Assembly (NCBI RefSeq): GCF_026914265.1
Contig: NC_069131.1
Location: 5,402,501 to 5,466,500, forward strand
Source: Mya arenaria
Lineage: Eukaryota; Mollusca; Bivalvia; Myida; Myidae
DNA: 64,000 nt
Direction of reading: 5' to 3'
Shown here: piece after piece, positions 28,572 to 39,500 of the stretch
Layout: each line of letters starts with the position of its first letter
How positions within the stretch are numbered: the stretch's first letter is position 1
Notes under the pieces: model-generated
The model's database searches: none
Seen by the model: only the letters and a program-made list of their open reading frames with translations
Told to the model about the DNA's origin: nothing
Made by a program: the position numbers and the translations under genes

Positions 28572-29127
28572 CTGTGTGGAAAAAGAACAGGAAGACGTTA
28601 AACTATCAATTGCAAGGGCATTCCGGCGTTTTTGCTCTCATTTGATATTCAACAACGATGAAATACAGAAAAGAGTAACGCTTCAAATTATTAAACAGCT
28701 TTTAACGCAAACCGTCGGCAACATGATAACGTTGTTCTAAAGAACTGAATACTCAATTTGCCTACACAAGAAAATGCAACTTGACAAATTCCGCCGCCAT
28801 TAAGGCATGTGTTTAACATATTCACGTAGTATAAGTCCCAAGTAGTGTAGACGATACATATTGATTCCAGAACCAGAGGTAACGAGTTCACCGATTTGCC
28901 TTCTTTTTATTTGACTTTTGCACATCCGTATCCTTATATCATAAACAAATATTGATTCTTTACCGTCGAACCTAAACATATTTTAAAATTATTAGAAACA
29001 AGAAATAACACTCGTAAAATAAAAAATAAATGATTAAACACAGCGCTGTAGTTCAGTATTACGAGAAAAATAACATATTGTAATTCTTTATCGCTTCTAC
29101 ACTAACTTTTCATGAGGAAATATTTAC

Positions 29128-29263
29128 CAAATAATCCCTTTTTCCTTCAATACCAGGACGACCACCACTAGCTCTACGACAGCACACACGCCAAGCACAC
29201 CACCAACCGCTCCACCGATCACAGAATCAGAAGTAGTTTCTTCAGTGTGTTGGTTACGGCCGT
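29128..29263 (-). pseudogene. Gene C transmembrane exon
   Basis: Encodes GRNQHTEETTSDSVIGGAVG, then GVLGVCAVVELVVVVLVLKE. It is the same as gene B's TM exon except that it places a glutamate within the membrane helix (VVELVV versus VVALVV) and differs at a few other residues. Confidence 0.85.
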
Positions 29264-29279
29264 CTAAAACCCATGATGA

Positions 29280-30580
29280 AATCATTAATAATCTAGAATA
29301 ATGAGACGTTGTTATAACGTTTCCTGGTACAATGTAATCGACGGCTGCTGCAATGGAAGAATAATATTTGTTCTTAACATAACAGGTATTTTATACCCAC
29401 CGCTACATCTTTACTATCCTAAACTGGTTTATACAAAGATACGTAATCGAATATGGATCAAGTGAGTAATAAAACGACCAATGCTGTGCTGGAAACATAA
29501 TATGGGTGATAAGAGGTTTCCTTTTTTAAATAATTTCCATATAACGAATGTAAAGTGTCTATGACAAATGAACATAAAACATATTTTAGTATTGGTTTTC
29601 GTATTTTAACATGCGTAAATGCGACTTATAGAATACCACAATGCACGACAACTGCAGTCTGTTGCGTGAAAATGAGAACCGCTAAAATATATAAATGTAA
29701 TACGCTTTGGCTAACTTCATGTAAAAACCACTGTCACAGTATTAGTTCGTCTACACGGAAATAAATCATCGCATGTTTTCTTTATTAACAATTGAATAAG
29801 AAATTAAATTAAGTTCCTTATTCCTTATATGAAGCGCCATATGTATAATTGCACGGTTAGACCCAAGTGACGCTTAAAAGGACTTGTGTAAACAGTCGGT
29901 GTAGATTAATGTTGCATAGTCATTTTGTCAAATATTGATGCATGTTTAAAGCACTCTAAACACTGAGCATTAATTTAATAGATAATGCATTCTTACAAAA
30001 GTTATGTGAAGATTAATGCTGCATAACTATTGTCAAAAAGTTAAAGAAAAAAAGAAAAAAGGAATGTTCACCGTTTATATTCATAGTTCGCGTATTGAAT
30101 ACGGAAAGAATAACCAGATCCTTATTCCTTATTCAGAGTTCGCTGCGTTAAGTAAACACTTTAAGAACTATACAACGCTTGGATAGAAAATGCCTTTGAG
30201 CAAACAATTTATGTTGCCCAATCTTGTGTAGTTTTCTCGTAAACAAAAAGGACATTGAAATCATGATGTCCATCATTTATGTCCATTATTCACCTTTGAA
30301 TAAAGAATAAGGTAGTACGAGTAGTTCTATATCCCTATTTGGGCTTTTGCTATTTTCATTCCTTTGGATCAATGGCCCTGTGTGTTTAAAAAAAGAGGTT
30401 ATACGTTTTTGCTTGTTTCAATTAATCCTTTTTCATTTTAAATGTCTTTAAACTCTTATCAAAAATGATTTACGGTTATAATTTATTTTTTTAGTTCTTA
30501 ATTTCTTATTCTACTAGTTGTCTACTATATTTACTATTTTTGAAATTTTTGTATTCCATAAGTTGCCTAATTGCGTGTTT
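29280..30580. other. Gene C intron sequence, duplicated
   Basis: No exon seen. It is collinear with about 54960-56830. Near 29690 it preserves the empty target site of the element found at 55303-55791 in block 2. Confidence 0.6.
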
Positions 30581-30583
30581 AAA

Positions 30584-30645
30584 CATATATCAGTAATCAA
30601 GTACAATCTAAAGGAAACAACCGCTATTATTTGAATGCAATTCAT
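30584..30645 (-). pseudogene. Relic signal-peptide exon inside gene C
   Basis: ATG at 30645 opens MNCIQIIAVVSFRLYL, close to the plus-strand copy at 49411 (MNFIHLMAVVSFTLYL). No donor is found at the expected 73-nt position. It lies between the EGF and TM exons of gene C, so it is a leftover of another gene copy. Confidence 0.75.
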
Positions 30646-30723
30646 CTTTTAAAAAGCAAAGCTAGAACACTTTATGAAACAAGAAGTTTGAATACATTAT
30701 TTTTTTAAGGCAACTTTAAACTT

Positions 30724-30736
30724 AAACCAGGAAATC
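30724..30736 (-). promoter_or_regulatory. ETS-like site upstream of relic signal exon
   Basis: AAACCAGGAAATC, about 80 bp upstream of the ATG at 30645. The last bases differ from the AGTT of the other copies. Confidence 0.45.
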
Positions 30737-31522
30737 AAACTGAAACAGGTGAAACACAACCTACGCCACAGACAACTGCACAACGCTGAATTTAGACCAG
30801 TTAGATATTGAATTTTGTTTAGCATCTGATATATAATATAAGTTAAGTTGAGCTATAAATTATTAAGGGGTTGTCATTTGCAACCATTCAATGGTTATAT
30901 ATTCAAATTTAAAGCCGATACTTTCTTTTAAGCGCGAAATCCATATCCAAGAGTTTAAACCTTATAATTCGAAACTGTTACAAATTAGTTTTCTACCCTT
31001 TCATCAAGTAATGCGTTTTAAAACTTCTTAAACTCGCAGTGAACTAGGTCTTATTAGGTACGCCTTATATCACTTTGACGGTAATACCATTAAACGAATA
31101 TATAAATGTTGTTACCAATAATGGCGTCTATATCGATATGTCCATTTTATTCTAGTTTTATATTTTATCAAAGTATAAACAATTCACCATTTTCGTCGTA
31201 CACGGGATTAGAACCGATCCCGAAACACTATTAACAACTATTAGGACACTGGTTACCTCCGTATTAAATACAAAACATTGATAATTAACAAAATTACGTG
31301 TGTTTCCAACACTGCATGCAATATTCCAAATACGTACACATTGAGTAAGAATATAATTTATGGAATAGTCAATACATTACATGTTCCTTTTTATGCTTTT
31401 CAATCAGGTACCATGTTTTAGCACTGTGTTATTTTCCGTTCAGTGGATTTTGCAGTTTTGATATCTGTATTTTCGATATATTGCAAGTTAATTTTTTTTA
31501 ACCAAATATTTGAAGTTTGTAC

Positions 31523-32864
31523 CTGATTTGCATAGTTTGCCGAAGTATCCATCAGCGCATCCTCTTAGACATGATCCTTCTAGATCACATATTAATCCTG
31601 AACCATTTCGGCATCCTTTAGAACATTCCTGATCACATATTGTTCCAAAGTATCCATCTCTGCATCCGTTTGCAAAAATACTACTCTCTCGTTTACATTC
31701 GTTACCAAGACAAAACGGACTACATCTTTAATTACAAAACATTCCAAACACTGAGTTATTTTTACAGTCACTGCAAGCACCTGTGTATCTATCACATTTA
31801 GACAAATAACAATTATGACGGCACGTTAAATTGCAGTAACTACCAAAAGCAAATAACGCAGAACAATTGTAACGTACTCCTTTGATATTACACATTTTAT
31901 CTGTAAACTCGTCGTTGCAAGATAAATGGCAGAATTGTCCATAACTTTAAACAGTTTTTTTCCATGTTGCAACAGCTACCATTGGTATAACAACGTGAAT
32001 GAGCACATTTACCAGGACACGTTAAGTCGCAACATGGTCCGTGATAACCACGATTACATGAATAACATTTATGTAAATAATCATTACAGGTACCATTACA
32101 GTTTATTGGACAAGCCTCATTCAAACAGATGCCTTGAATTTGATCGCAGCCGAATGTGCAATTGCATCCAAATTGACATTGATGACCATAATACCCTGAC
32201 TTACACGATTGACATTGCCCTTGAATGTCACACACATCATTGCAAGTAGATGAGCACGTATGCTCACATCGACTTCCATATTTTCCTCTTATACATGAAG
32301 TGCAATCGTTATTATTGCAAGACAAACAGTCTGTTCCACAAGGGAGACACATTCCGGTCACAATATCGCATTCTGCATTGACATCGCATTTACAATTAAT
32401 ATGACACGAACTACCTAACTTTCCAGTTTCACACAATGAGCATGACGTGGTATTTATACAATCGGCGCAATAATTCCCACATTGTGAGCGACACGCTGCC
32501 CCAAAATAACCTTGTTTACATACACAATAACCACTATCTCCAAAGCAAGTTGAAGGTTCGCAGTGGTCTGAACATTGTCCATCGTATTTATTTCCGTAAT
32601 AGTTCGTAAGACAAGAACAAAAACCGTTAGTAGTATTGCATTTTCTATCAACACACCCTTCTGCACATTTTGCCTCACATTTTTCACCCAAAAAACCGTC
32701 TTTGCAGGAGTCACAATTTGACGCATTAAAACATGTTTTGCAATTTGGATAAGTACACTGATGACAATCAAACTTGATTGGATAGAAGCCGTCTCGGCAG
32801 TTACGACATGATCCAGAGGACTCACTGCTGTCACAGTCAGTGCAGTTGGAATTGCACTGGGTAC
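31523..32864 (-). pseudogene. Gene C EGF-repeat exon, broken
   Basis: About 1342 nt of EGF-like repeats starting TQCNSNCTDCD, with motifs such as GFCSCLTNYYGNKYDG, SLCETGKLGSSC and SCKSGYYGHQC. It is open from 32864 to about 31960, then shifts frame to YGQFCHLSCND and has a stop after FGMFCN. It resumes as RCSPFCLGNEC and ends CKSG at donor GTACAA. The repeat content is more diverged from genes A and B than those two are from each other. Confidence 0.85.
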
Positions 32865-33204
32865 CTTATGATAATATAAAACATAAGTATGACTTACAAA
32901 AGTCGAAACGAAAAATGTAAACAATTTAATTGTTTCAACGATATCAACCTTATATACTTAGGGGAAAATAAATAACAATAAGGTTAACTTACTATTTTAT
33001 TTCATTAATTGCTTTTCTTTTCTTTTTTTTCTTCTGTTTGTAATTGCCAAGCATGATAATCCGTTTATTTATTACAAATAATCACAAAAGAAGTATGAAT
33101 ATACATAGATCACATGTCGTATCTCTAAATTAAATATGAAAAGTACCTTTAGTACATTTCACAAAATCATTCAAAATACGAGATGACACCTTTTTGTTTA
33201 AATA

Positions 33205-34062
33205 ATGACTTTGAAGAACAATTAGATCGTAGTACAAATAATTTAGGACATTAACATCAACTGATCTTCGTTCGCTTACAAATTATGTCTTATAGATACA
33301 GTACGCTATTTGGCTAAGGACAACATTTAGAGCATTATACTCTTTTTGAACACGTCATTTATAGAGTTCCAAAAAACAGACAGGTAGGGCCCAGGTATGA
33401 ATAAAATGTTCGTAATCTTCTACTCCAGTACAACTGATACACAGAGGGGATTCTTTTATATTCCAAGAAAATAATTTTATGTTGGTCGGAAAGAAAATAG
33501 TTAGTAATTTTATTTTAAATTGTTTTACTTTGTTGTCAACGACTGAATTATGTGTTATATACCAAGATTTCCAATTAATATTCTCAAGTATGACCTAATT
33601 CAAATAGGTGTGCTTTAAAGGCTTTTCAAAATTGTGTTTTATGTAGATCTGGTAAATGTCTTTATTCGTAATATCATTAAGTGGTATGTTTTTGCATGAT
33701 AGTAATAATTTTGTATTTTTACTTTTGTATTTATTGATGTGTAAATTGTATGTATCTGCCTTGTAGGTCAAAAGTTGTGTATACAATATTAGTTTGTGAT
33801 TCATTTTAATTAGTACTGAGCAACCTTTACTGTTCGAATTTTCTTAACAATTATTTAGTGTCCAATTGATAAAATCATGTTTAATAATTTGTTCAATATC
33901 TTCTGCAAAATGCGTTTCTTGTAAGAATGCAATGTCGGTTATCTGGGCTTTTAACCATTCAATTAAACATACACGTTTGTTTTTTCTCGTAATTCTTGAA
34001 CATTAAGCCTTAACAAATGTACAGTATAAGCACGAATCATTTTAAATTAGTGATGCTGAATT
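33205..34062 (-). mobile_element. LINE remnant (endonuclease start plus zf-RVT end)
   Basis: The minus strand from 34062 reads LLRLNVQELREKTNV, then LKAQITDIAFLQETHF and NWTLNN, the opening of an APE-type endonuclease. At 33395-33470 it reads WNIKESPLCISCTGVEDYEH, a zf-RVT motif from the end of a LINE polymerase. The long middle is missing, so it is an internally deleted, dead copy in gene C's first intron. Confidence 0.78.
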
Positions 34063-34525
34063 ATTATGTAGCCTTGTATAAAAAGAATGTCAATATAATG
34101 CCACTTTGCATTTTGAAAGAATTATAAAGTACTTATTGCGGTCTGTCCTATAGAAAAAATAAATGCTTCTTAATGATCATTAATTGGCCATTTAGTTCCC
34201 GGAGAGAGATTAACTTCAGCATGTATGTAACAGTATGCCTGGAAAGGAGAGAGTTATAATTATGCTGTAACCAAAGAAAAAATACAGTCGAGCTCAAGCT
34301 CAAGTGCTTTCGATTCTGGTAAACACATTTTGCATAATTTCAAAAAAATATTAGTCAATCTGGCGCGACCAAAAATGGTTTTCCAATAATATTCACATAT
34401 TCACCAGTTTCCCATACTTTTGGAGAAAAGCCATTATAAAAGTACGGTATGTGCTTTCTTGTGGTGTAAGAAGAAAGTGAATGTGCTCTTGGGTGTATAA
34501 GTGTGGACTGTTTAGTCAGATGTGG

Positions 34526-35193
34526 TGTGGCGAAGAATAATTAAACAACTACTCTACGACACATTGATAACAGAACAACTTTTAATTTTAACATTTTTAT
34601 TTTACCACTTTTTCTTTTTCCACAAGCAGTTTACACTTTTAACAATTACTCCGTTTTAATATTCCGTTATAACTTTCAATAACACATTTCATGTTAATAC
34701 ACCTTTCACTTTTTAGCTCCTCCAATAATATAACATTCAGCCTATTTATACTAAGCTAAGTTCCCGCCAATAAAAAGCATGAAACACGTGGCATACCTTA
34801 TGTAAGTATTTTCCCGCCAATATCTGAACGGAGCATGCTTACATAAAGTTATTTGCCGCCAAAAGTAACGGAGAATGAAACAGTTTACTGACAAAGGAGT
34901 TTAAAGACTTATGTATCAATATCAACCAATCAAATGTTGACACATATGTAATCCAAGGCTAATCGTGCTTGCACGTGTTAGACTTAGAGCACTTATGCAA
35001 TAACTTTGAGGCCCTGGAAGGGATATTAACAAATGAATAATGTTATTTGTATAATGCAAGATGTCAGCTATTACAAATAAGATTTCAATATAATGATAAT
35101 ATTTGTAGTAAATATAACTACTACAACAGTCTTTAAAACTCGTACATATATTTCAACAATTATCATATTCCAAAATCGTGAAGTTTCACGACA
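34526..35193 (-). repeat. BEL/Pao LTR (3' in element orientation)
   Basis: 668 bp, beginning TGTGGCGAAG on the plus strand. Nearly identical to 42304-42921. Confidence 0.95.
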
Positions 35194-35342
35194 CTCCCCA
35201 CTTATTAACGGTTAGATATGTTCATTACTCATGAACTAAGGTAACTGTAATGTCACAAAAATATGAAATCAGTTTATCTTAATTGAGAAAAAATAAAGCA
35301 AATAGTTTATGAGTTTACCTTAACAGTATATAATGTTTCCGT

Positions 35343-36272
35343 TTAATTATTCTCCACCCACGAGTCATGTACTTTAAAGTCCTCTGTGGAAATGATTTCC
35401 TCATTTCGATAAACATAGGTACGTTCACACCTAAATGTTACATACTGTGTCACTCGAGAGATTTCAGAATCGGGTCTGGCGACTATATCATCATCACTGA
35501 TATAAACAACACTGTCAACATCACTGTTAACTATACTTTTTGTATCACGAACACTGTCGACATCGTCAGGAATAACATCCTCACTTTCATGAACTTCACA
35601 ACTTTCGGCAGATACACTTATATCATCAATCTCACCGATTTCACTTAACTCTGCAGAAATACTTACTTCACTACACTCACCAATTTCACTTATGTCTGCT
35701 GAAACACTAACTTCATCATGTATATCACTAAAATGAGCGTCTACACTGCTCACATCACTATACACAACATCACGTAATCCACAAGATACACTTTTACTGT
35801 TAGCATTTACATCATTGCTGCTACCACTGCTGCTGCTGACGTTGCTGACGTCATCACAACCGTTACTGATGACGTCATCTCTGTTGGTACTGCTGCAACT
35901 GCTTACGGAATCACTGCTGCTACTGCTACTACTGCTTACGGAATCACTGCTGCTACTGCTTTCAACGTCATTCATAGTCAGCAAGTCTAAAATCGAGTCG
36001 TCCTCACTCACATCATCATAATAACTTGCTGTAGCTTTATCATCATTGCCCCTTTTCGCCAACAAAGCCCGGCGTCTTGCAACGTTGCTGCCAAAACCAT
36101 GGACTCGTTGTAGATGGGAATATAAATAACTCCTTCTTTTAAATGTCACTTTACATTTGTCAACTACACAGTTCCATAGTTCTATGTCTGAGTGTTTTTC
36201 TTCAATGTGTCTTTTTAAGTTTCTTTTATATTTGTAACTCCTGTTACAAATGTCACAAATGCAGGTCACCAT
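35343..36272 (-). CDS. Extra ORF in BEL/Pao element: C2H2 zinc fingers plus acidic Ser-rich tail
   Basis: A 309-codon frame between the polyprotein and the downstream LTR, in element orientation. It starts with two C2H2 fingers (CDICNRSYKYKRNLKRHIEE, then CVVDKCKVTFKRRSYLYSH). A long serine/aspartate-rich region follows (SSSSSDSV blocks, repeated EISEIGE). The position is that of an env or accessory gene. A nucleic-acid-binding role is inferred from the fingers. It is not a usual BEL/Pao component. Confidence 0.82.
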   Translation of the reverse strand: MVTCICDICNRSYKYKRNLKRHIEEKHSDIELWNCVVDKCKVTFKRRSYLYSHLQRVHGFGSNVARRRALLAKRGNDDKATASYYDDVSEDDSILDLLTMNDVESSSSSDSVSSSSSSSSDSVSSCSSTNRDDVISNGCDDVSNVSSSSGSSNDVNANSKSVSCGLRDVVYSDVSSVDAHFSDIHDEVSVSADISEIGECSEVSISAELSEIGEIDDISVSAESCEVHESEDVIPDDVDSVRDTKSIVNSDVDSVVYISDDDIVARPDSEISRVTQYVTFRCERTYVYRNEEIISTEDFKVHDSWVENN

Positions 36273-36574
36273 TTTTACAACTCAAAAACACACGTCTTCT
36301 CTCAGTAAACTCTGGTTACGAAATGACACTACACACGTGGATTTGCTAATCCTTGCTGCACGAGAAAAGCGAAATAAAAGATACGATAATCCTTTGATCC
36401 GTCGGTGATAAACCGTGTAGTGTGTAGCACGTGGTCACAACACAGCTATTTAACTCTTTTAACCCTTTGCGGCGCTAAATTGTTATTTAATTACAGAAGT
36501 TAATACGTTTGGAGAATACAGTACTGATATTTAACATTTTATTTCAGACAGCATTCACAGCATACTTCCACACA

Positions 36575-39500
36575 TTACACTAAAGTTTTTATCTTCCGCT
36601 TTGCAGCCTCCGCAGCTAGCCTAACAGGTCGTTTTGTACACTGTTTGGTTATCTTGTCTCTTTGCTCCGGTGGCCTATCTGTACCCGGTGTCTGCTTGAA
36701 TATGTCGTTGCACTCAACTGGATACAGCAAATTCAAAGGTCTACCTAGAACTTTCTTTGACGATAACTGAACTTTTGCTGATCTGATTTCATTGTCTCTA
36801 CTATGAACAAGTTCTTGTACTCTTCCAATTTTCCAACTACCTCTTGGTGTGTTGTCTTTTATTAACACTGTATCTCCTATTCTGGGTACATTGTGTGATA
36901 CAACCCTCCCCGCCTTGAGAATCGTCTGGGTCCTCTCACGAAGACTACATAGATACTCATCTCTCCGAATTCTCCAAAAGTCATCTAGTAGCTTCTGACC
37001 TTTTTTCCATATATTCAACAATCTTTCACAAGAACTGTCATAAGGACTATAGTCTGTATCATCACTTTCAACACTTATTTCTGGTATTCCTGTTTTAGGA
37101 TTAGGTGTTAAAAAATGACTGGGGGTAAGAGTGATATTTGAGCTCAGGTCATCTGTGATGTACACAAGTGGTCGGGAATTCACGACTGATTCTATTTCTT
37201 TTAACAAAGTTTGCAATTGAATTGTAGTGAGCAACTTTCGTCCAAGAGACTTTCTTAATGATCTTTTCACTAATCCGACAAGTCGCTCATAAAAACCACC
37301 CATCCAAGGTGCTAGTTCTACAAGGAAGTGCCAATTTATTCCTGAAGATGATGTATACGATTGAACTTCACTGCTGTTTGTCACATTCTTCCATATTTCA
37401 TCGAGTGTTTTATTTGCAAGTTTGAATTGATTAGCGTTATCACTAAGAATTTCACTTGGAACATCACATTGAGACACAAATCGTTTGAGAGCAAGAAGAA
37501 ATTCTTCTGTTGTCATATCTTGCACTAATTCCAAGTGAATAGCTCTTGTCACCATGCACGAAAAAAGACACACCCACACTTTCTTTGATCCTTCAGGAGC
37601 TTTCACGTACAGTGGTCCAAGATAGTCTACACCTGTTCTGGCAAAAGCATTTGACTCTTGAACTCTGGATGCAGGTAAAGGTGCCATTTTTGGCATTCTG
37701 TACGGTCCACCTTCATGTCGTCGACATACTTGACACAAACGTAAAACTAACTTTACTGTAGCACGACCATGTGGTATCCAATACTTGTACCTAAGTTTTG
37801 CAAGTGTCTGTGACACACCAGAATGTAATATATTTCTTTGTGTTTTTTCAATGATAAGTTGTGTGAACCGTTCTCTTGGTGGTAATAGAATAGGTCGTCT
37901 TGCTCCTTTTTCTAAATTTGAATTTTCCAGTCTGCCTGTACATCGAAGGAGGCCATCACCATCTACATACAACCCTAGTTGTCTTTCCAAGTTAGTTGCT
38001 TTGTTAGTCTTGAGGCCGTGTAGTTCTTTGGAATAAACTTTCCTCTGATCATAGTTTGTCCAAATCAATTCTGCCTCTTTGATATCATCACTGTTTAGAT
38101 CAGAATCAACTTCTTTCCTCCTCAGTTTTCTGATGAATTTGTTAACATATGCTGTAACACGTAATAGTTTGGTAAGTGAGGAATATCTTTCACAATCCAT
38201 TTCAAATGGAGCACAAATTTTCTTTTCACTATGACTGTCAGAACTCTGACTATTTTCTCGAGAACTTTCCTCTACTAAACAACTTTCCTCACACATCACT
38301 GTTGGGTTTTTACCTGACAATGACTGCTGACCAGTTATCCATGTGTTTGATGGGTCTCTCAGCCATGTTGGTCCATTCCACCATAGTTGATTCTCAGATA
38401 GCATGGCTGTAGTAGAACCTCTCGTTGCTATGTCAGCAGGGTTTTCCTTTGTGTTTATATAACTGATCTCTATGTCTTTGTTAACTTTAATTTCATCAAC
38501 TCGGTTCTTCACAAAAACCGGTAACTTTTTATTACTGTTCAACCAACCAAGTACAACTTGTGAGTCACTCCACAAATAATCTTTTGATATTTCCATATTG
38601 AGTTGTTCTTTCACAAACTTCAGACATCTTACTCCGATCAACACAGCCATTAGTTCAAGCTTAGGTATAGTCATCTCTTTGACCGGAGCAAGTCTTGTCT
38701 TTGCAAATAACAGATCTGTTCTTGATTCTTGTTGACCCTCTTGATGAAGGTACACAGCTGCCGCATATGAAGATTTTGAAGCGTCACAGAAACACAAGAG
38801 ACTGCAAGACATATTCTTTTGATCACTGTTTGCAAGGCACCGATTAACTTTGAACTTTGGAATGTCTTTCAACTCTGAATCTATTTCACTCCAACACTGT
38901 CTCACTTTTTCATCATCGATTGAATCATCCCAGTCAAACCCTCTAGACCACAATTCTTGAAGAAGCACTTTCCCTTGTAACACAACAGGAGAAAATAACC
39001 CCATAGGGTCAAACACAGACGCTACTCTTTTCAATATGTTGCGTTTGGTTGTGGGACAATCGTCGTCCATGACCTTTGGTTCTTTCACAGAAATTTTGTC
39101 AGATTTGTGATCCCAGATGTGACCGAGAACCTTCATTTCCTTTGGCTCTGCGAGATCGGCTGTTGGAATGCACTTATTGACTTCTTCACTGTTAGTAAGC
39201 CATTCGCGTAAATTCATGGACGCATCATTGAAAATTGACTTTGCTGTTTTGTATAGATCAATAGCCTCTTTGTCACTGTTTGCTCCGGTAACAATGTTGT
39301 CAACATATATGTCACCTTTCAATTTCTGTGACACGTCTGACTCATATGAATCCAGATGGTTTTCCACAGTAGCACCTAACATGAAAGGACTCGATATCAC
39401 ACCAAACGGTACTCTGCAGAAACGAAACACTTGTAGATTCTCAGATGTGACTTCTGGTTTTTGAACATCTTTTATCCAAAAGAATCGGGTAACATCTCTT

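Larger units (their letters stand above)
24080..30660. repeat. Segmental duplication block 1
   Basis: Runs collinear with 50400-56880. In both, the order is 20-bp minisatellite, LINE 3' remnant, last coding exon (27822-27949 / 53488-53615), tail exon (28486-28571 / 54141-54226), TM exon (29128-29263 / 54815-54950), then matching intron sequence. Corresponding exons have identical lengths (128, 86 and 136 nt). Confidence 0.88.

Noticed and set aside
35343-36272. Host C2H2 transcription factor gene
   Set aside because: It lies between the polyprotein and the LTR of a young BEL/Pao element in the same orientation, so it belongs to the element as found here.
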